From an uncultured Clostridia bacterium (lineage in GTDB: Bacteria > Bacillota_A > Clostridia > Christensenellales > CAG-138), in contig CAMORL010000007.1 of assembly GCA_946623765.1 (NCBI GenBank), positions 1 through 29,569 of the forward strand: a stretch of 29,569 nt of DNA. The letters are read 5' to 3'. Below are positions 1 to 5,666 of this stretch, piece after piece. The translations under genes and the position numbers were made by a program. Below the pieces are notes generated by a model. It did no database searches and was not told the origin of the DNA. It worked only from the letters and a program-made list of their open reading frames with translations. Each line of letters begins with the position of its first letter. Within the stretch, counting starts at the first letter, position 1.

Positions 1-132
1 TTCGGACAGTTCCTTATGAAGCCGTCCGAGGTATTTTTTCAAATCATGCCGCCGCCTGTATGACAGGTCGGATCTGTTCAGTTCTGCCTGTACGCGCTTT
101 ATCTCGGCGCGGTGCGTTGCGAAATCGACCAT
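1..132 (-). CDS. Hypothetical protein, 5'-complete, cut by the window edge
   Basis: An open frame starts at an ATG at 132 and runs off the left edge without a stop, giving 44 visible residues. A purine-rich AAGGCGGTG stretch lies upstream of the ATG and could serve as ribosome binding site. The start lies inside the 3' end of the SpeD-like gene, a 34-base overlap, matching the compact coupling of this operon. The visible part is highly charged, rich in Arg, Lys, Leu and His, and looks helical, with no Cys and no membrane segment. I do not recognise the family. It is the last gene visible in the leftward cassette behind the ParB-methyltransferase and SpeD genes. That it is translated is likely but not proven; the function is unknown. 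Confidence 0.55.
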   Translation of the reverse strand, partial: MVDFATHRAEIKRVQAELNRSDLSYRRRHDLKKYLGRLHKELSE

Positions 133-416
133 TTTCTTTTCACCGCCTTGTGCATAGCCACAAATGCCTCATAATAAGGTTTGTTACAGCTTGACAGCTC
201 GATATATGTTTTCCCTTCTTCTGGAAACGTATGTATCGCGAAGTGACTTTCACACAGCAGGTACAGCTTCGTATATCCCTGCGGTCGAAAGTAGTGTTCG
301 ACCTCATTCAGCACACCGAATCCCGCGTTGCGAATGATCTTATCGTATTCGCTTTTCAGCGCGTCAGGATCGGTCTCGCATATCCAGTCGCTATAATTCC
401 ATATCTGCGCTTGCAT
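99..416 (-). CDS. speD: SpeD-like pyruvoyl-dependent decarboxylase (S-adenosylmethionine decarboxylase family)
   Basis: A 105-residue protein. The motif E56-S57-H58 is followed by H62 and C77. In bacterial SpeD of the Thermotoga type, Ser63 becomes the pyruvoyl group after self-cleavage, His68 acts in processing and Cys83 is the proton donor. The 5- and 15-residue spacings are reproduced exactly here, and the surrounding HT(W/F)PExG signature is kept. The expected reaction is decarboxylation of S-adenosylmethionine to the aminopropyl donor for spermidine. Some phage and bacterial relatives are known to have shifted to arginine or ornithine, so the substrate is open. The protein is slightly shorter than typical SpeD (roughly 115-130). 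Its ATG has an upstream AGAGGTG site and lies 26 bases inside the end of the methyltransferase gene, so translation is probably coupled. No spermidine synthase (SpeE) is visible in the window. Confidence 0.88.
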   Translation of the reverse strand: MQAQIWNYSDWICETDPDALKSEYDKIIRNAGFGVLNEVEHYFRPQGYTKLYLLCESHFAIHTFPEEGKTYIELSSCNKPYYEAFVAMHKAVKRKWSISQRTAPR

Positions 417-1713
417 ATGACACCTCTATAATAGGGAATTCAGTCTTAATGCGCCGTGTATCGCCCTTATAAAATACAAGCACATTTTGATGGGTTTTTG
501 CTACTTTTCGAACTTCCATGTATTTTGTCGCCCTTAACCGCGCCGTCCCTATATTATCAACAAGAATTAACTCGTTGTAAAACATCATTCCGTTTTTCTG
601 GAATGTGGATTTTATGTCATCAGGGAATCGATAGTATTCGCCAGTTTTCTTATTCCTTATATCTCCGCATACTACCACAGCGAATCGGTTGTCCTTTAGG
701 CATTGGATAGCGTTGGAAAACGCCTTGTCAATTATGTTGTAGAAATCCGAATATGTCTTTTGATTGCTTGCATCATTTTCCAACTCGCTATATACTTCAA
801 TATCGAAATATGGCGGGCAACTGAAAAACATATCTTGACTTTCTACAGCAATATGGTTATTGACATTCCTCCCATCATCACAAATATATTGCACCGACAG
901 CCCGTTACATGCTTCACGGTTAAATTGGCATTGCTCTTCTCGCAATTCTATTCCTGTAAAGTTATACCCAAGGTATCCGCTCACATACCCAAATACAGTA
1001 TCTCCGGCAAAAACATCAAAAACATCGCCGTTTTCTGGAGCAAACCATTTAAGCATAATCTCCGAAAGAACGGGGTCTAAAATGCTTGCATCTTCGTAGT
1101 GTTCATCATTATACTTTTGCAGGGATTTACTTATAACCTGAACAGGTCTTGCTTGCCCTCTATCGTTTATTTTTTCTTTCCATATCTGCTTCCTGTTTCT
1201 CCAATACCCTTGTCTGGTATCAAGCACTGAAAACGGCGGTATAATAAACTTATCAGATAGCTTTGCCTGCGGATCGGCGGCGCTCTTGCCGTCTGTTTCT
1301 GTACCGCCCCCCCCATTCAGCGCATCCAGTTCAAACAGTTCGCCCACGTCGAAGCCCTCCATTTTAAGGGCTTCCAGTTCGATCTGCTTTTTCGCTTCGT
1401 CCCATTCGGACAGCTCGGCGGTGCGGTTGTGCCGGATCGCGTAGTCCCTGCGCTGTGCGTCGGTCAGATGATCCAACCGAATGCAGGGTACTTTCTCCAT
1501 GCCGAGCGCGATTGCGGCGAGCTGCCGCCCGTGTCCTTCGACAATCAGGTTATTGTCGCCCCAAATGCCGATAGGATCATTGAATCCGTCGGTTTCGATG
1601 CTGTCCTTGATGCCCTGCACGTCAACGTCGCCATGCTTGCGGGCGTTGCCCTCGTATGGCGTGAGGTCGTGCGGATCAAGGTACACGATTTCAAGGTCGG
1701 GTGTCAGGTTCAT
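391..1713 (-). CDS. ParB-domain / DNA methyltransferase fusion protein
   Basis: 440 residues. I chose the ATG at 1713 because GGAGGAG lies just upstream; a longer frame upstream lacks such a site. Residues about 8-130 are a ParB/Srx-type N-terminal domain with the EGHGR nucleotide-binding motif at 59-63. A glycine linker (133-137) follows. From about 150 comes a SAM-dependent DNA methylase: motif I region FAGDTVFG (235-242) and catalytic motif IV SCPPYFD (298-304), with the KTHQNVLVFYKGD signature near the C-terminus. The motif order (I before IV) differs from the beta-class enzyme at 2430-3251. Such ParB-methylase fusions are known in phages and usually act as orphan methyltransferases that protect phage DNA or alter regulation. 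Motif IV has Cys before PPY rather than the common Asp/Asn/Ser. The C-terminal half is visibly more AT-rich than the N-terminal part, suggesting mosaic origin. Base or target specificity cannot be read from sequence. Confidence 0.88.
   Translation of the reverse strand: MNLTPDLEIVYLDPHDLTPYEGNARKHGDVDVQGIKDSIETDGFNDPIGIWGDNNLIVEGHGRQLAAIALGMEKVPCIRLDHLTDAQRRDYAIRHNRTAELSEWDEAKKQIELEALKMEGFDVGELFELDALNGGGGTETDGKSAADPQAKLSDKFIIPPFSVLDTRQGYWRNRKQIWKEKINDRGQARPVQVISKSLQKYNDEHYEDASILDPVLSEIMLKWFAPENGDVFDVFAGDTVFGYVSGYLGYNFTGIELREEQCQFNREACNGLSVQYICDDGRNVNNHIAVESQDMFFSCPPYFDIEVYSELENDASNQKTYSDFYNIIDKAFSNAIQCLKDNRFAVVVCGDIRNKKTGEYYRFPDDIKSTFQKNGMMFYNELILVDNIGTARLRATKYMEVRKVAKTHQNVLVFYKGDTRRIKTEFPIIEVSYASADMEL
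1307..1314. repeat. Eight-C homopolymer (G8 in the coding strand) in the linker of the ParB-methylase gene
   Basis: Eight consecutive C residues lie exactly where the protein changes from ParB domain to methylase domain, encoding most of the Gly run at residues 133-137. Such tracts are prone to slippage. A one- or two-base change would leave the ParB domain and separate it from the methylase, so this is a possible phase-variable switch, but a simple Gly linker explains it equally well. Confidence 0.6.
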
Positions 1714-1756
1714 GTGCTCCTCCATATAAAAACCGCTTGCGCGGGAAAATGCAAAA

Positions 1757-1794
1757 GGCGCACGGTCAAACAAAGGAGAAAAACCCCGTGCGCC
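1757..1794 (-). promoter_or_regulatory. Stem-loop upstream of the ParB-methylase gene, attenuator-like
   Basis: Perfect 9-bp inverted repeat GGCGCACGG / CCGTGCGCC (1757-1765 and 1786-1794) with a 20-nt loop. Read leftward it is followed by TTTTGCATTTT, so it could work as a weak terminator or attenuator about 40 bases before the start codon. It could equally be a protein binding site. Confidence 0.55.
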
Positions 1795-1830
1795 ACCTAT
1801 GGGATGTACCCCGTTCAATGTTCAAAGAAA

Positions 1831-1860
1831 GGCGCGGGTGAAAAGAACAAAGACCGCGCC
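1831..1860 (-). promoter_or_regulatory. Second stem-loop upstream of the ParB-methylase gene
   Basis: Perfect 7-bp arms GGCGCGG / CCGCGCC (1831-1837 and 1854-1860) with a 16-nt loop, followed leftward by TTTCTTT. Its loop shares the string CTTTGTT with the loop of the stem at 1757-1794, so the two look like related structures. The role is unknown; attenuation or RNA binding are possible. Confidence 0.45.
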
Positions 1861-1902
1861 GTGCGTCCGCTCGAAATCAAGGAAGGAAAGAAGCGCGAAC
1901 GC

Positions 1903-1929
1903 AAAAAGCCGGATTTTCTCCGGCTTTTT
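1903..1929 (-). terminator. Bidirectional rho-independent terminator
   Basis: Perfect 11-bp arms AAAAAGCCGGA / TCCGGCTTTTT (1903-1913, 1919-1929) around a 5-nt loop, with U-tracts on both strands. It lies just after the Myb-like gene and should end most transcription of the early operon, so the ParB-methylase/SpeD cassette is separately expressed or depends on read-through. Confidence 0.88.
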
Positions 1930-1960
1930 CATAGTACCATTTTACCATGCTTTTCAGAAA

Positions 1961-2035
1961 AAAGCGTCTCAATTTTTCGCAAATCGTATCAATTTTCGGT
2001 CAAACCGTATCATTTTCTGGCGTAACCGTCTCACG
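1961..2035. repeat. Iteron-like direct repeats with 20/21-bp period
   Basis: Four copies of a CGTMTCAattTTc-like element begin at 1965, 1985, 2006 and 2027 on the plus strand, i.e. spaced 20, 21 and 21 bp, close to two helical turns. The last two copies lie in the 3' end of the Myb-like gene and the first two lie beyond it. Regular phasing suggests one face of the DNA bound by a protein array. The neighbouring Myb-like protein or the ParB-domain protein are candidate binders. No function is established. Confidence 0.65.
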
Positions 2036-2410
2036 CCCTTTCTCCAATCCGAGGGTTATCCGCCTATACTTGTCCTGAACTCCCATTGGATGGCGGTTCA
2101 ACTCGTAGCCGATTTCCTCCCATGAACGCCCTGCGCGTTTCATCTCGAACAGTTTTTCGACCTCGGCTTGCGTCCATGCCTTTCGGTTCGTCTTAACGCG
2201 AATAGCGGTCACTTTCTGACGGTCAACCTCGCACCCGATTGATTCCAGTTTTTCAACGGTGTCTTTGATGCTTCTCGCGTTCAATTCCGCGAGGACGCGG
2301 ACCTGATGCACCTTGTTATCCGCTTGACGGTACAGGCGGCGCATCTGCGCGTCGGTCATCCAAAACCGAGGGCGCGGGGTAGAAGCGTAGTCAGGATATG
2401 CGTTGTTCAT
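2000..2410 (-). CDS. Myb/SANT-like helix-turn-helix DNA-binding protein
   Basis: 136 residues; the ATG at 2410 has AAGGAGG at good distance. The C-terminal half contains a pattern of three Trp-bearing helices (KAWTQAEVEKLFEMKRAGRSW followed by a recognition-like helix ending in KYRRI), typical of a Myb/SANT or GcrA-like DNA-binding fold. The N-terminal half is basic and helical with no recognised domain. The gene stands last in the early operon, between the beta-class methyltransferase and a terminator, and its 3' end lies inside a phased repeat array. A role as transcriptional regulator of late or cassette genes is plausible (inference). The extreme C-terminus is encoded by repeat DNA and probably carries no function. 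Confidence 0.72.
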   Translation of the reverse strand: MNNAYPDYASTPRPRFWMTDAQMRRLYRQADNKVHQVRVLAELNARSIKDTVEKLESIGCEVDRQKVTAIRVKTNRKAWTQAEVEKLFEMKRAGRSWEEIGYELNRHPMGVQDKYRRITLGLEKGRETVTPENDTV

Positions 2411-2429
2411 CGTGTGCCTCCTTGATTTC

Positions 2430-3251
2430 TCAAATATCGAGCGCGTACATCCGTTTCCGTTCTTCGCGCTCTGCGTCTTTGTCTGCAAGTGCCTGAATCG
2501 TGAATAGGTCTTGCGTCATGTTCACGAGCATCTTTTCCTTTGCGGCTTTATAGAAGCCCTTATCAACCTCGAATCCATAGGCGTTTCGCCCAAGCTCGTA
2601 TGCGGCGCGAAGCGTTGACGCGCTTCCTGCAACGGGGTCGATCACAACGTCGCCTTCGTCGGTGAATATCTCGATCAACCGTTTCAGCACCGAGATCGGC
2701 TTCTGCGTCGGGTGAATGCTCGGCACGTCTTTTCCGTCCTTTTTCCACTCGAACCAGTTGAATACCATCTTGCCGCCGCCGTTGAACTTCGGGAGCTTGT
2801 CACGGTAGAAAACCAAGGCGTATTCCGTGGCACCGACGATCTTCATGTTTGCTTTCAGCACCTGCGCGGAAAAGTTCTTGATAAACACAAGCGGGTAATA
2901 ATGCGCGAACCCGTATTTTTCCGCGTACTCCACGAGCATAGGAATCTGTTGAAACGCGCAAAAAACGATGAACGCGGGGGCTTTGTTCGTCTGCTTCGGC
3001 TCTTTGATAAGCATTTTCGAGCAGAAGTGCATGAACTCGGGAATCTTGAATATCTCCTCGGTTCTGAAAAAGGACTTTCCGGCAAGCGCGGATTCTCCGT
3101 TTTTGTTGTCGCCGTCAACGTACCATTGCGGGTTCGACCCGTATGCGTTCGATCCGAGTTGATAGGGCATATCCGCTATAACCAGTTGCGCCTTCGGTAT
3201 GCCGTATACCTTGTAGTTTTGGAAATTGTCGTTGTACAATTCGCAGTTCAT
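2430..3251 (-). CDS. Orphan DNA methyltransferase, beta class (N6-adenine or N4-cytosine)
   Basis: 273 residues from the ATG at 3251, which has GAGG upstream; a longer upstream frame overlaps the previous gene and lacks support. Motif IV is DMPY (27-30), followed by HPTQKP (180-185) and the SAM-binding motif DPVAGSAST (205-213), the order IV then I that defines beta-class enzymes such as CcrM and HinfI methylases. The Met in DMPY replaces the usual Pro. No restriction endonuclease is nearby, so it is an orphan enzyme that likely protects phage DNA from host restriction. It is the second methyltransferase within 3 kb. The C-terminal 25 residues are charged and probably helical. Confidence 0.92.
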   Translation of the reverse strand: MNCELYNDNFQNYKVYGIPKAQLVIADMPYQLGSNAYGSNPQWYVDGDNKNGESALAGKSFFRTEEIFKIPEFMHFCSKMLIKEPKQTNKAPAFIVFCAFQQIPMLVEYAEKYGFAHYYPLVFIKNFSAQVLKANMKIVGATEYALVFYRDKLPKFNGGGKMVFNWFEWKKDGKDVPSIHPTQKPISVLKRLIEIFTDEGDVVIDPVAGSASTLRAAYELGRNAYGFEVDKGFYKAAKEKMLVNMTQDLFTIQALADKDAEREERKRMYALDI

Positions 3252-3261
3252 GCGGAATACC

Positions 3262-3696
3262 TCAAATCGCGCAAATCGACGCAACGCCGATCCGTTCATA
3301 CCGCCACGCCGTAGCGGTCGAAATGTGCATTTCTGACGCAATGACGGGCATGGTCTTTTTGTCGTAGTAGTACGACCTCAAAATGTCCGCGTGTTCTGCA
3401 AGCGCAAGCGCGTAGTCTACCCATCGGAGCAGTTCGACGTTGCGCTTGATTCTCTGCTCGCACTCCGTCAGGCGTTCGCGGTACTCGTCAGCCAGTTCTA
3501 CGATGTTCAACGCCTTGTCCTCGGTCGGATGCGTGATTTTGTTCCCGTGTGGCTGTCCGTCCGGCGCAGGAACGTCCAGTTCGTAGCGTGTTCGGAGACT
3601 TTCTTCAAGACGCGCCTTTTCCGATTGTAGACGTTTTAGCGCGTTCTCTGCCGATTTCCATTTGCGGAGGTATCGGCGGGCTTCTTTAACCGTCAT
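3262..3696 (-). CDS. ArpU/DUF1492-like putative late-gene regulator
   Basis: 144 residues. The N-terminal two thirds are charged and coiled-coil-like. The C-terminus (about 105-140) has a sigma region 4-like helix-turn-helix: the stretch around YYYDKKTMPVIASEM followed by HISTATAWRYERIG fits a recognition helix. Proteins of this shape lie near the end of the early region in many Firmicute phages and are thought to activate late transcription (ArpU, DUF1492, RinA-like). The start overlaps the preceding stop by 4 bases (ATGA), so translation is coupled. The role is inferred from fold and position, not from a catalytic motif. Confidence 0.72.
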   Translation of the reverse strand: MTVKEARRYLRKWKSAENALKRLQSEKARLEESLRTRYELDVPAPDGQPHGNKITHPTEDKALNIVELADEYRERLTECEQRIKRNVELLRWVDYALALAEHADILRSYYYDKKTMPVIASEMHISTATAWRYERIGVASICAI

Positions 3697-3917
3697 GTTC
3701 TTTTCAAGTCCTCCATTCTGTATTTCTTTCCGTGGATTTCGATTTCAAAGTCGTTCAGGTGAAAACCGACCAAACAACAGTTCCGAACGAAAATTCCGTA
3801 CAGTTGCCGCGCCTTGTTCAGTTGCGTTTCCTCGTCGGTCAGATGCCGGATCGCCTCGGTCTCGGTCGGCACTTTATATCCGTGTTGGTTCGTCCAGTCT
3901 CTACGGTCAGCGTCCAT
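3693..3917 (-). CDS. Hypothetical phage protein, 74 residues
   Basis: The start at 3917 was chosen because GGAGG lies a few bases upstream; it overlaps the resolvase-like gene by 11 bases. The protein has a short central Cys-Cys pair and a C-terminal stretch with beta-strand character around FEIEIHGKKYRMEDL. The N-terminal part is polar. I do not recognise a family, no signal peptide or membrane segment is seen, and no function is offered. Its placement between a resolvase-like nuclease and the ArpU-like regulator says only that it is an early gene. Confidence 0.7.
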   Translation of the reverse strand: MDADRRDWTNQHGYKVPTETEAIRHLTDEETQLNKARQLYGIFVRNCCLVGFHLNDFEIEIHGKKYRMEDLKRT

Positions 3918-4218
3918 GCAATACCTCCATGAAATCGTCAAGCGCGATCACGACCACGCTTTCCTTGTTGTTTTTTCGGTGAATCACAATCGGTATTTCA
4001 CCGTCGCCCGCATCCCTGCGGCTCTGTGCGAGTGCGCAGTACAGGTCAAAGCGTTCCGTGCGCTTCGCCTCGATGTGGAAGCCGTCGAGACCCACCACGT
4101 CCGGCGAATCCGCGCCGCCGTGGTATTGCTGTCCTCGGTGCGCATCTGTGTAGCCGTGTTCGCGCAGGTACTTTGCGATCTCGCGCTCATAGACCTTGCC
4201 TTTGCGATTGCTATTCAT
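3907..4218 (-). CDS. Holliday-junction-resolvase-like PD-(D/E)xK nuclease
   Basis: 103 residues with the arrangement of a small PD-(D/E)xK nuclease: an N-terminal helix with Glu (E11/E13), then PD (P39-D40), a hydrophobic strand, and E50-A51-K52, followed by a helix with Q65. This is the layout of archaeal-type Holliday junction resolvases and related phage nucleases. Such enzymes resolve branched DNA before packaging. It is in the recombination/replication part of the early operon, which supports the role. AAAGGAG precedes the ATG, and the start overlaps the upstream gene by 8 bases. A VRR-NUC-type assignment is a close alternative. Confidence 0.78.
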   Translation of the reverse strand: MNSNRKGKVYEREIAKYLREHGYTDAHRGQQYHGGADSPDVVGLDGFHIEAKRTERFDLYCALAQSRRDAGDGEIPIVIHRKNNKESVVVIALDDFMEVLHGR

Positions 4219-4522
4219 CCGTTCTCCTTTCGCCGTCCGCGCAGAACCAATCGGCTGTCACGTACATATGATGTTTTCTACACCATAGTGCATCTTCATC
4301 CATTATCCTTTTTTCATCCTTGTAATAGCACTTCCCACACAGCACCAGCTCGCCTTTGATGGGACAGTTTGCGTACTGTTCGTCCCATCCTATTTTTCGA
4401 CCTTTTTCTTGTAATACGCAATCACAATCAATATCAAGTAATGGACAATGGTGACCGTTCTCGTTTTCATCTGTCCATGTACAGCCAATCGGCATCTCCA
4501 TCTCAACAATCAGCTTGCTCAT
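4211..4522 (-). CDS. Cys/His-rich hypothetical protein
   Basis: 103 residues with AAGGAG before the ATG. It holds at least eight Cys and several His, including CxC (about 33-35) and CGKC (about 62-65), with an acidic N-terminal half. The spacing suggests one or two structural metal sites rather than a known enzyme. The gene is one of a run of small zinc-binding-looking proteins between the replication gene and the resolvase-like gene. I do not recognise a family. Confidence 0.72.
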   Translation of the reverse strand: MSKLIVEMEMPIGCTWTDENENGHHCPLLDIDCDCVLQEKGRKIGWDEQYANCPIKGELVLCGKCYYKDEKRIMDEDALWCRKHHMYVTADWFCADGERRTDE

Positions 4523-4540
4523 CGTTCGTTCTCCTTCGCT

Positions 4541-4726
4541 TTAGATATACCATTCTGTATGCTTGTCAATATGACAATCCATACACAGCCAACCATTTGG
4601 AGAACCATTATCCCTAATCATTTCGGACTGTTCATGTCGTTCCCCACATATTCCGCATTTGCGATAATATTTTCGTTTTTTCGTCACGTTGCAGAACGAA
4701 CATGGTTTCAGTTTCTGTTCGCTCAT
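4541..4726 (-). CDS. Small zinc-finger protein, 61 residues
   Basis: The ATG at 4726 follows AAAGGAG at standard distance and overlaps the previous stop by 4 bases. Three CxxC-type pairs (near residues 9-12, 24-27 and 48-51), the last followed by His, indicate two zinc sites in a short, basic protein. It could bind nucleic acid or a partner protein. A longer in-frame start upstream was rejected because it has no binding site and would overlap the neighbour extensively. No specific family recognised. Confidence 0.72.
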   Translation of the reverse strand: MSEQKLKPCSFCNVTKKRKYYRKCGICGERHEQSEMIRDNGSPNGWLCMDCHIDKHTEWYI

Positions 4727-5067
4727 TCCTGTTCTCCTTTCATTCTCGCGCCGCAGTTCGGGCATACTCTGAAAAGTTCGTTCTTTCCTTGCACATATCC
4801 CATTCCTCGCGTTGGATTTTCACCGCAAACGGAACAATGCCAACAGTAATTCTCCCATATCCACTCGCCCTCTTTCGGCAACTGCGCTTCAAGTTCCGCA
4901 ATCCGCTTTTCAGCCGCTTCAAGCGCGTCGGCGGCGGCTTCCAACATTGTGTCGAGGCACATTGATCCGTAAGCGGTAAACGGACATCCCGCAACATTAC
5001 AATCATCAATCGTATTCCATGTTGCCGCGCAATTCCGCAACGCCTTAATCAGTTCTGCGTTTGTCAT
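4723..5067 (-). CDS. Zinc-ribbon hypothetical protein with helical N-terminus
   Basis: 114 residues beginning at the ATG at 5067, which overlaps the stop of the replication gene by 4 bases and has AGGAGG upstream. The first half is helical, with a Cys-containing patch and then an Ala/Glu-rich coiled-coil segment (about 43-62). The second half has CSVC and, about 24 residues on, CPNC: a classic zinc ribbon. Similar small proteins are common in Firmicute phages; their role is unknown. A much longer frame in the same phase would run deep into the replication gene and is not credible. Confidence 0.75.
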   Translation of the reverse strand: MTNAELIKALRNCAATWNTIDDCNVAGCPFTAYGSMCLDTMLEAAADALEAAEKRIAELEAQLPKEGEWIWENYCWHCSVCGENPTRGMGYVQGKNELFRVCPNCGARMKGEQE

Positions 5068-5663
5068 TCTGTACCTCCTAAATCGACCACGAGCGCGTTG
5101 AAATCTGTCTCGCTGATCGGGTTCTGATTGTAGTTCAACGCCGGATTCTGTTTCCCGCGTCCGCGATCCACGCGGTTTTTCTCCCATGTACGGACGCAAG
5201 CCCGCCAGTCCTTCATTTTGTTCGATCCGACCATCCATCCCTTCGCCTTGTAGAAATCTACAAAGGTCTGCGGGTCAACATTGTTTCCGCGCTCGGTGCA
5301 GTATGACCGAACTTCTTCAACCGTCGGCGGTGTAAACCGCTTTATAGTTTTTTTATTCTTTTCTTTGTCTTTTTCTTTGTCTTTGTCTTGTTTCGATTCG
5401 TAGGCGTTCGTAACGGTTCGTAACGATTCGTAACGATTCGTAATATTCTGACGGTTGATTTCGCACCGTTTTTCGTATGAATCGCGCTGATTGTCGATGT
5501 TCTTCTTCGCTGTTCCCCACACGAAACGCTCGTTGCCTCGGAGCGCGGGTTCTTCTCCTGTTTCCGCGTATTCAAGCATAGCCGTGAAAAGCCGACCGCG
5601 CTCCGCTTCACCGAGTTCTTTCATGTCAGCAACGAAGTCTGTAAAGACTTTCAGGTACTTCAT
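5064..5663 (-). CDS. Putative replication initiation protein (DUF6291-like)
   Basis: 199 residues. The N-terminal region (1-70) resembles DUF6291 (motif FVWGTAKKNIDNQRDSYEKR). A very lysine/aspartate-rich low-complexity linker (about 92-106) follows. The C-terminal part (about 110-165) has the EEVRSYCTERGN...FVDFYKAKGWMVG segment seen in phage and integrative-element replication proteins. It stands next to SSB and recombination genes. The linker region is encoded by direct 10-bp repeats beside an AT-rich stretch, like the lambda O gene, in which the origin is inside the initiator gene. No ATPase motif is present and no separate helicase loader is seen in the window. The start codon lacks a clear Shine-Dalgarno site and is probably coupled to SSB, 3 bases upstream. 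Confidence 0.72.
   Translation of the reverse strand: MKYLKVFTDFVADMKELGEAERGRLFTAMLEYAETGEEPALRGNERFVWGTAKKNIDNQRDSYEKRCEINRQNITNRYESLRTVTNAYESKQDKDKEKDKEKNKKTIKRFTPPTVEEVRSYCTERGNNVDPQTFVDFYKAKGWMVGSNKMKDWRACVRTWEKNRVDRGRGKQNPALNYNQNPISETDFNALVVDLGGTE
5338..5446. other. Candidate replication origin: 10-bp iterons plus AT-rich tract
   Basis: Five TTCGTA(A/G) units start at 5397, 5407, 5417, 5427 and 5437 with exact 10-bp spacing, extended consensus GWTTCGTAACG on the plus strand. Immediately beside them (5338-5392) is an AT-rich, strongly strand-biased tract that encodes the Lys/Asp linker. Iterons flanked by an easily melted tract inside the initiator gene is the organisation of lambdoid and lactococcal phage origins. 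The exact 10-bp period is not a multiple of 3, so coding constraint alone does not explain it. Confidence 0.68.
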
Positions 5664-5666
5664 AGG

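Noticed and set aside
2712..3314. Rightward frame opposite the beta-class methyltransferase
   Set aside because: The leftward frame has clear methyltransferase motifs and a Shine-Dalgarno site; the rightward frame has neither.
5396..5446. Repeats as a CRISPR array
   Set aside because: Units are 10 bp and contiguous without spacers, inside a coding gene.
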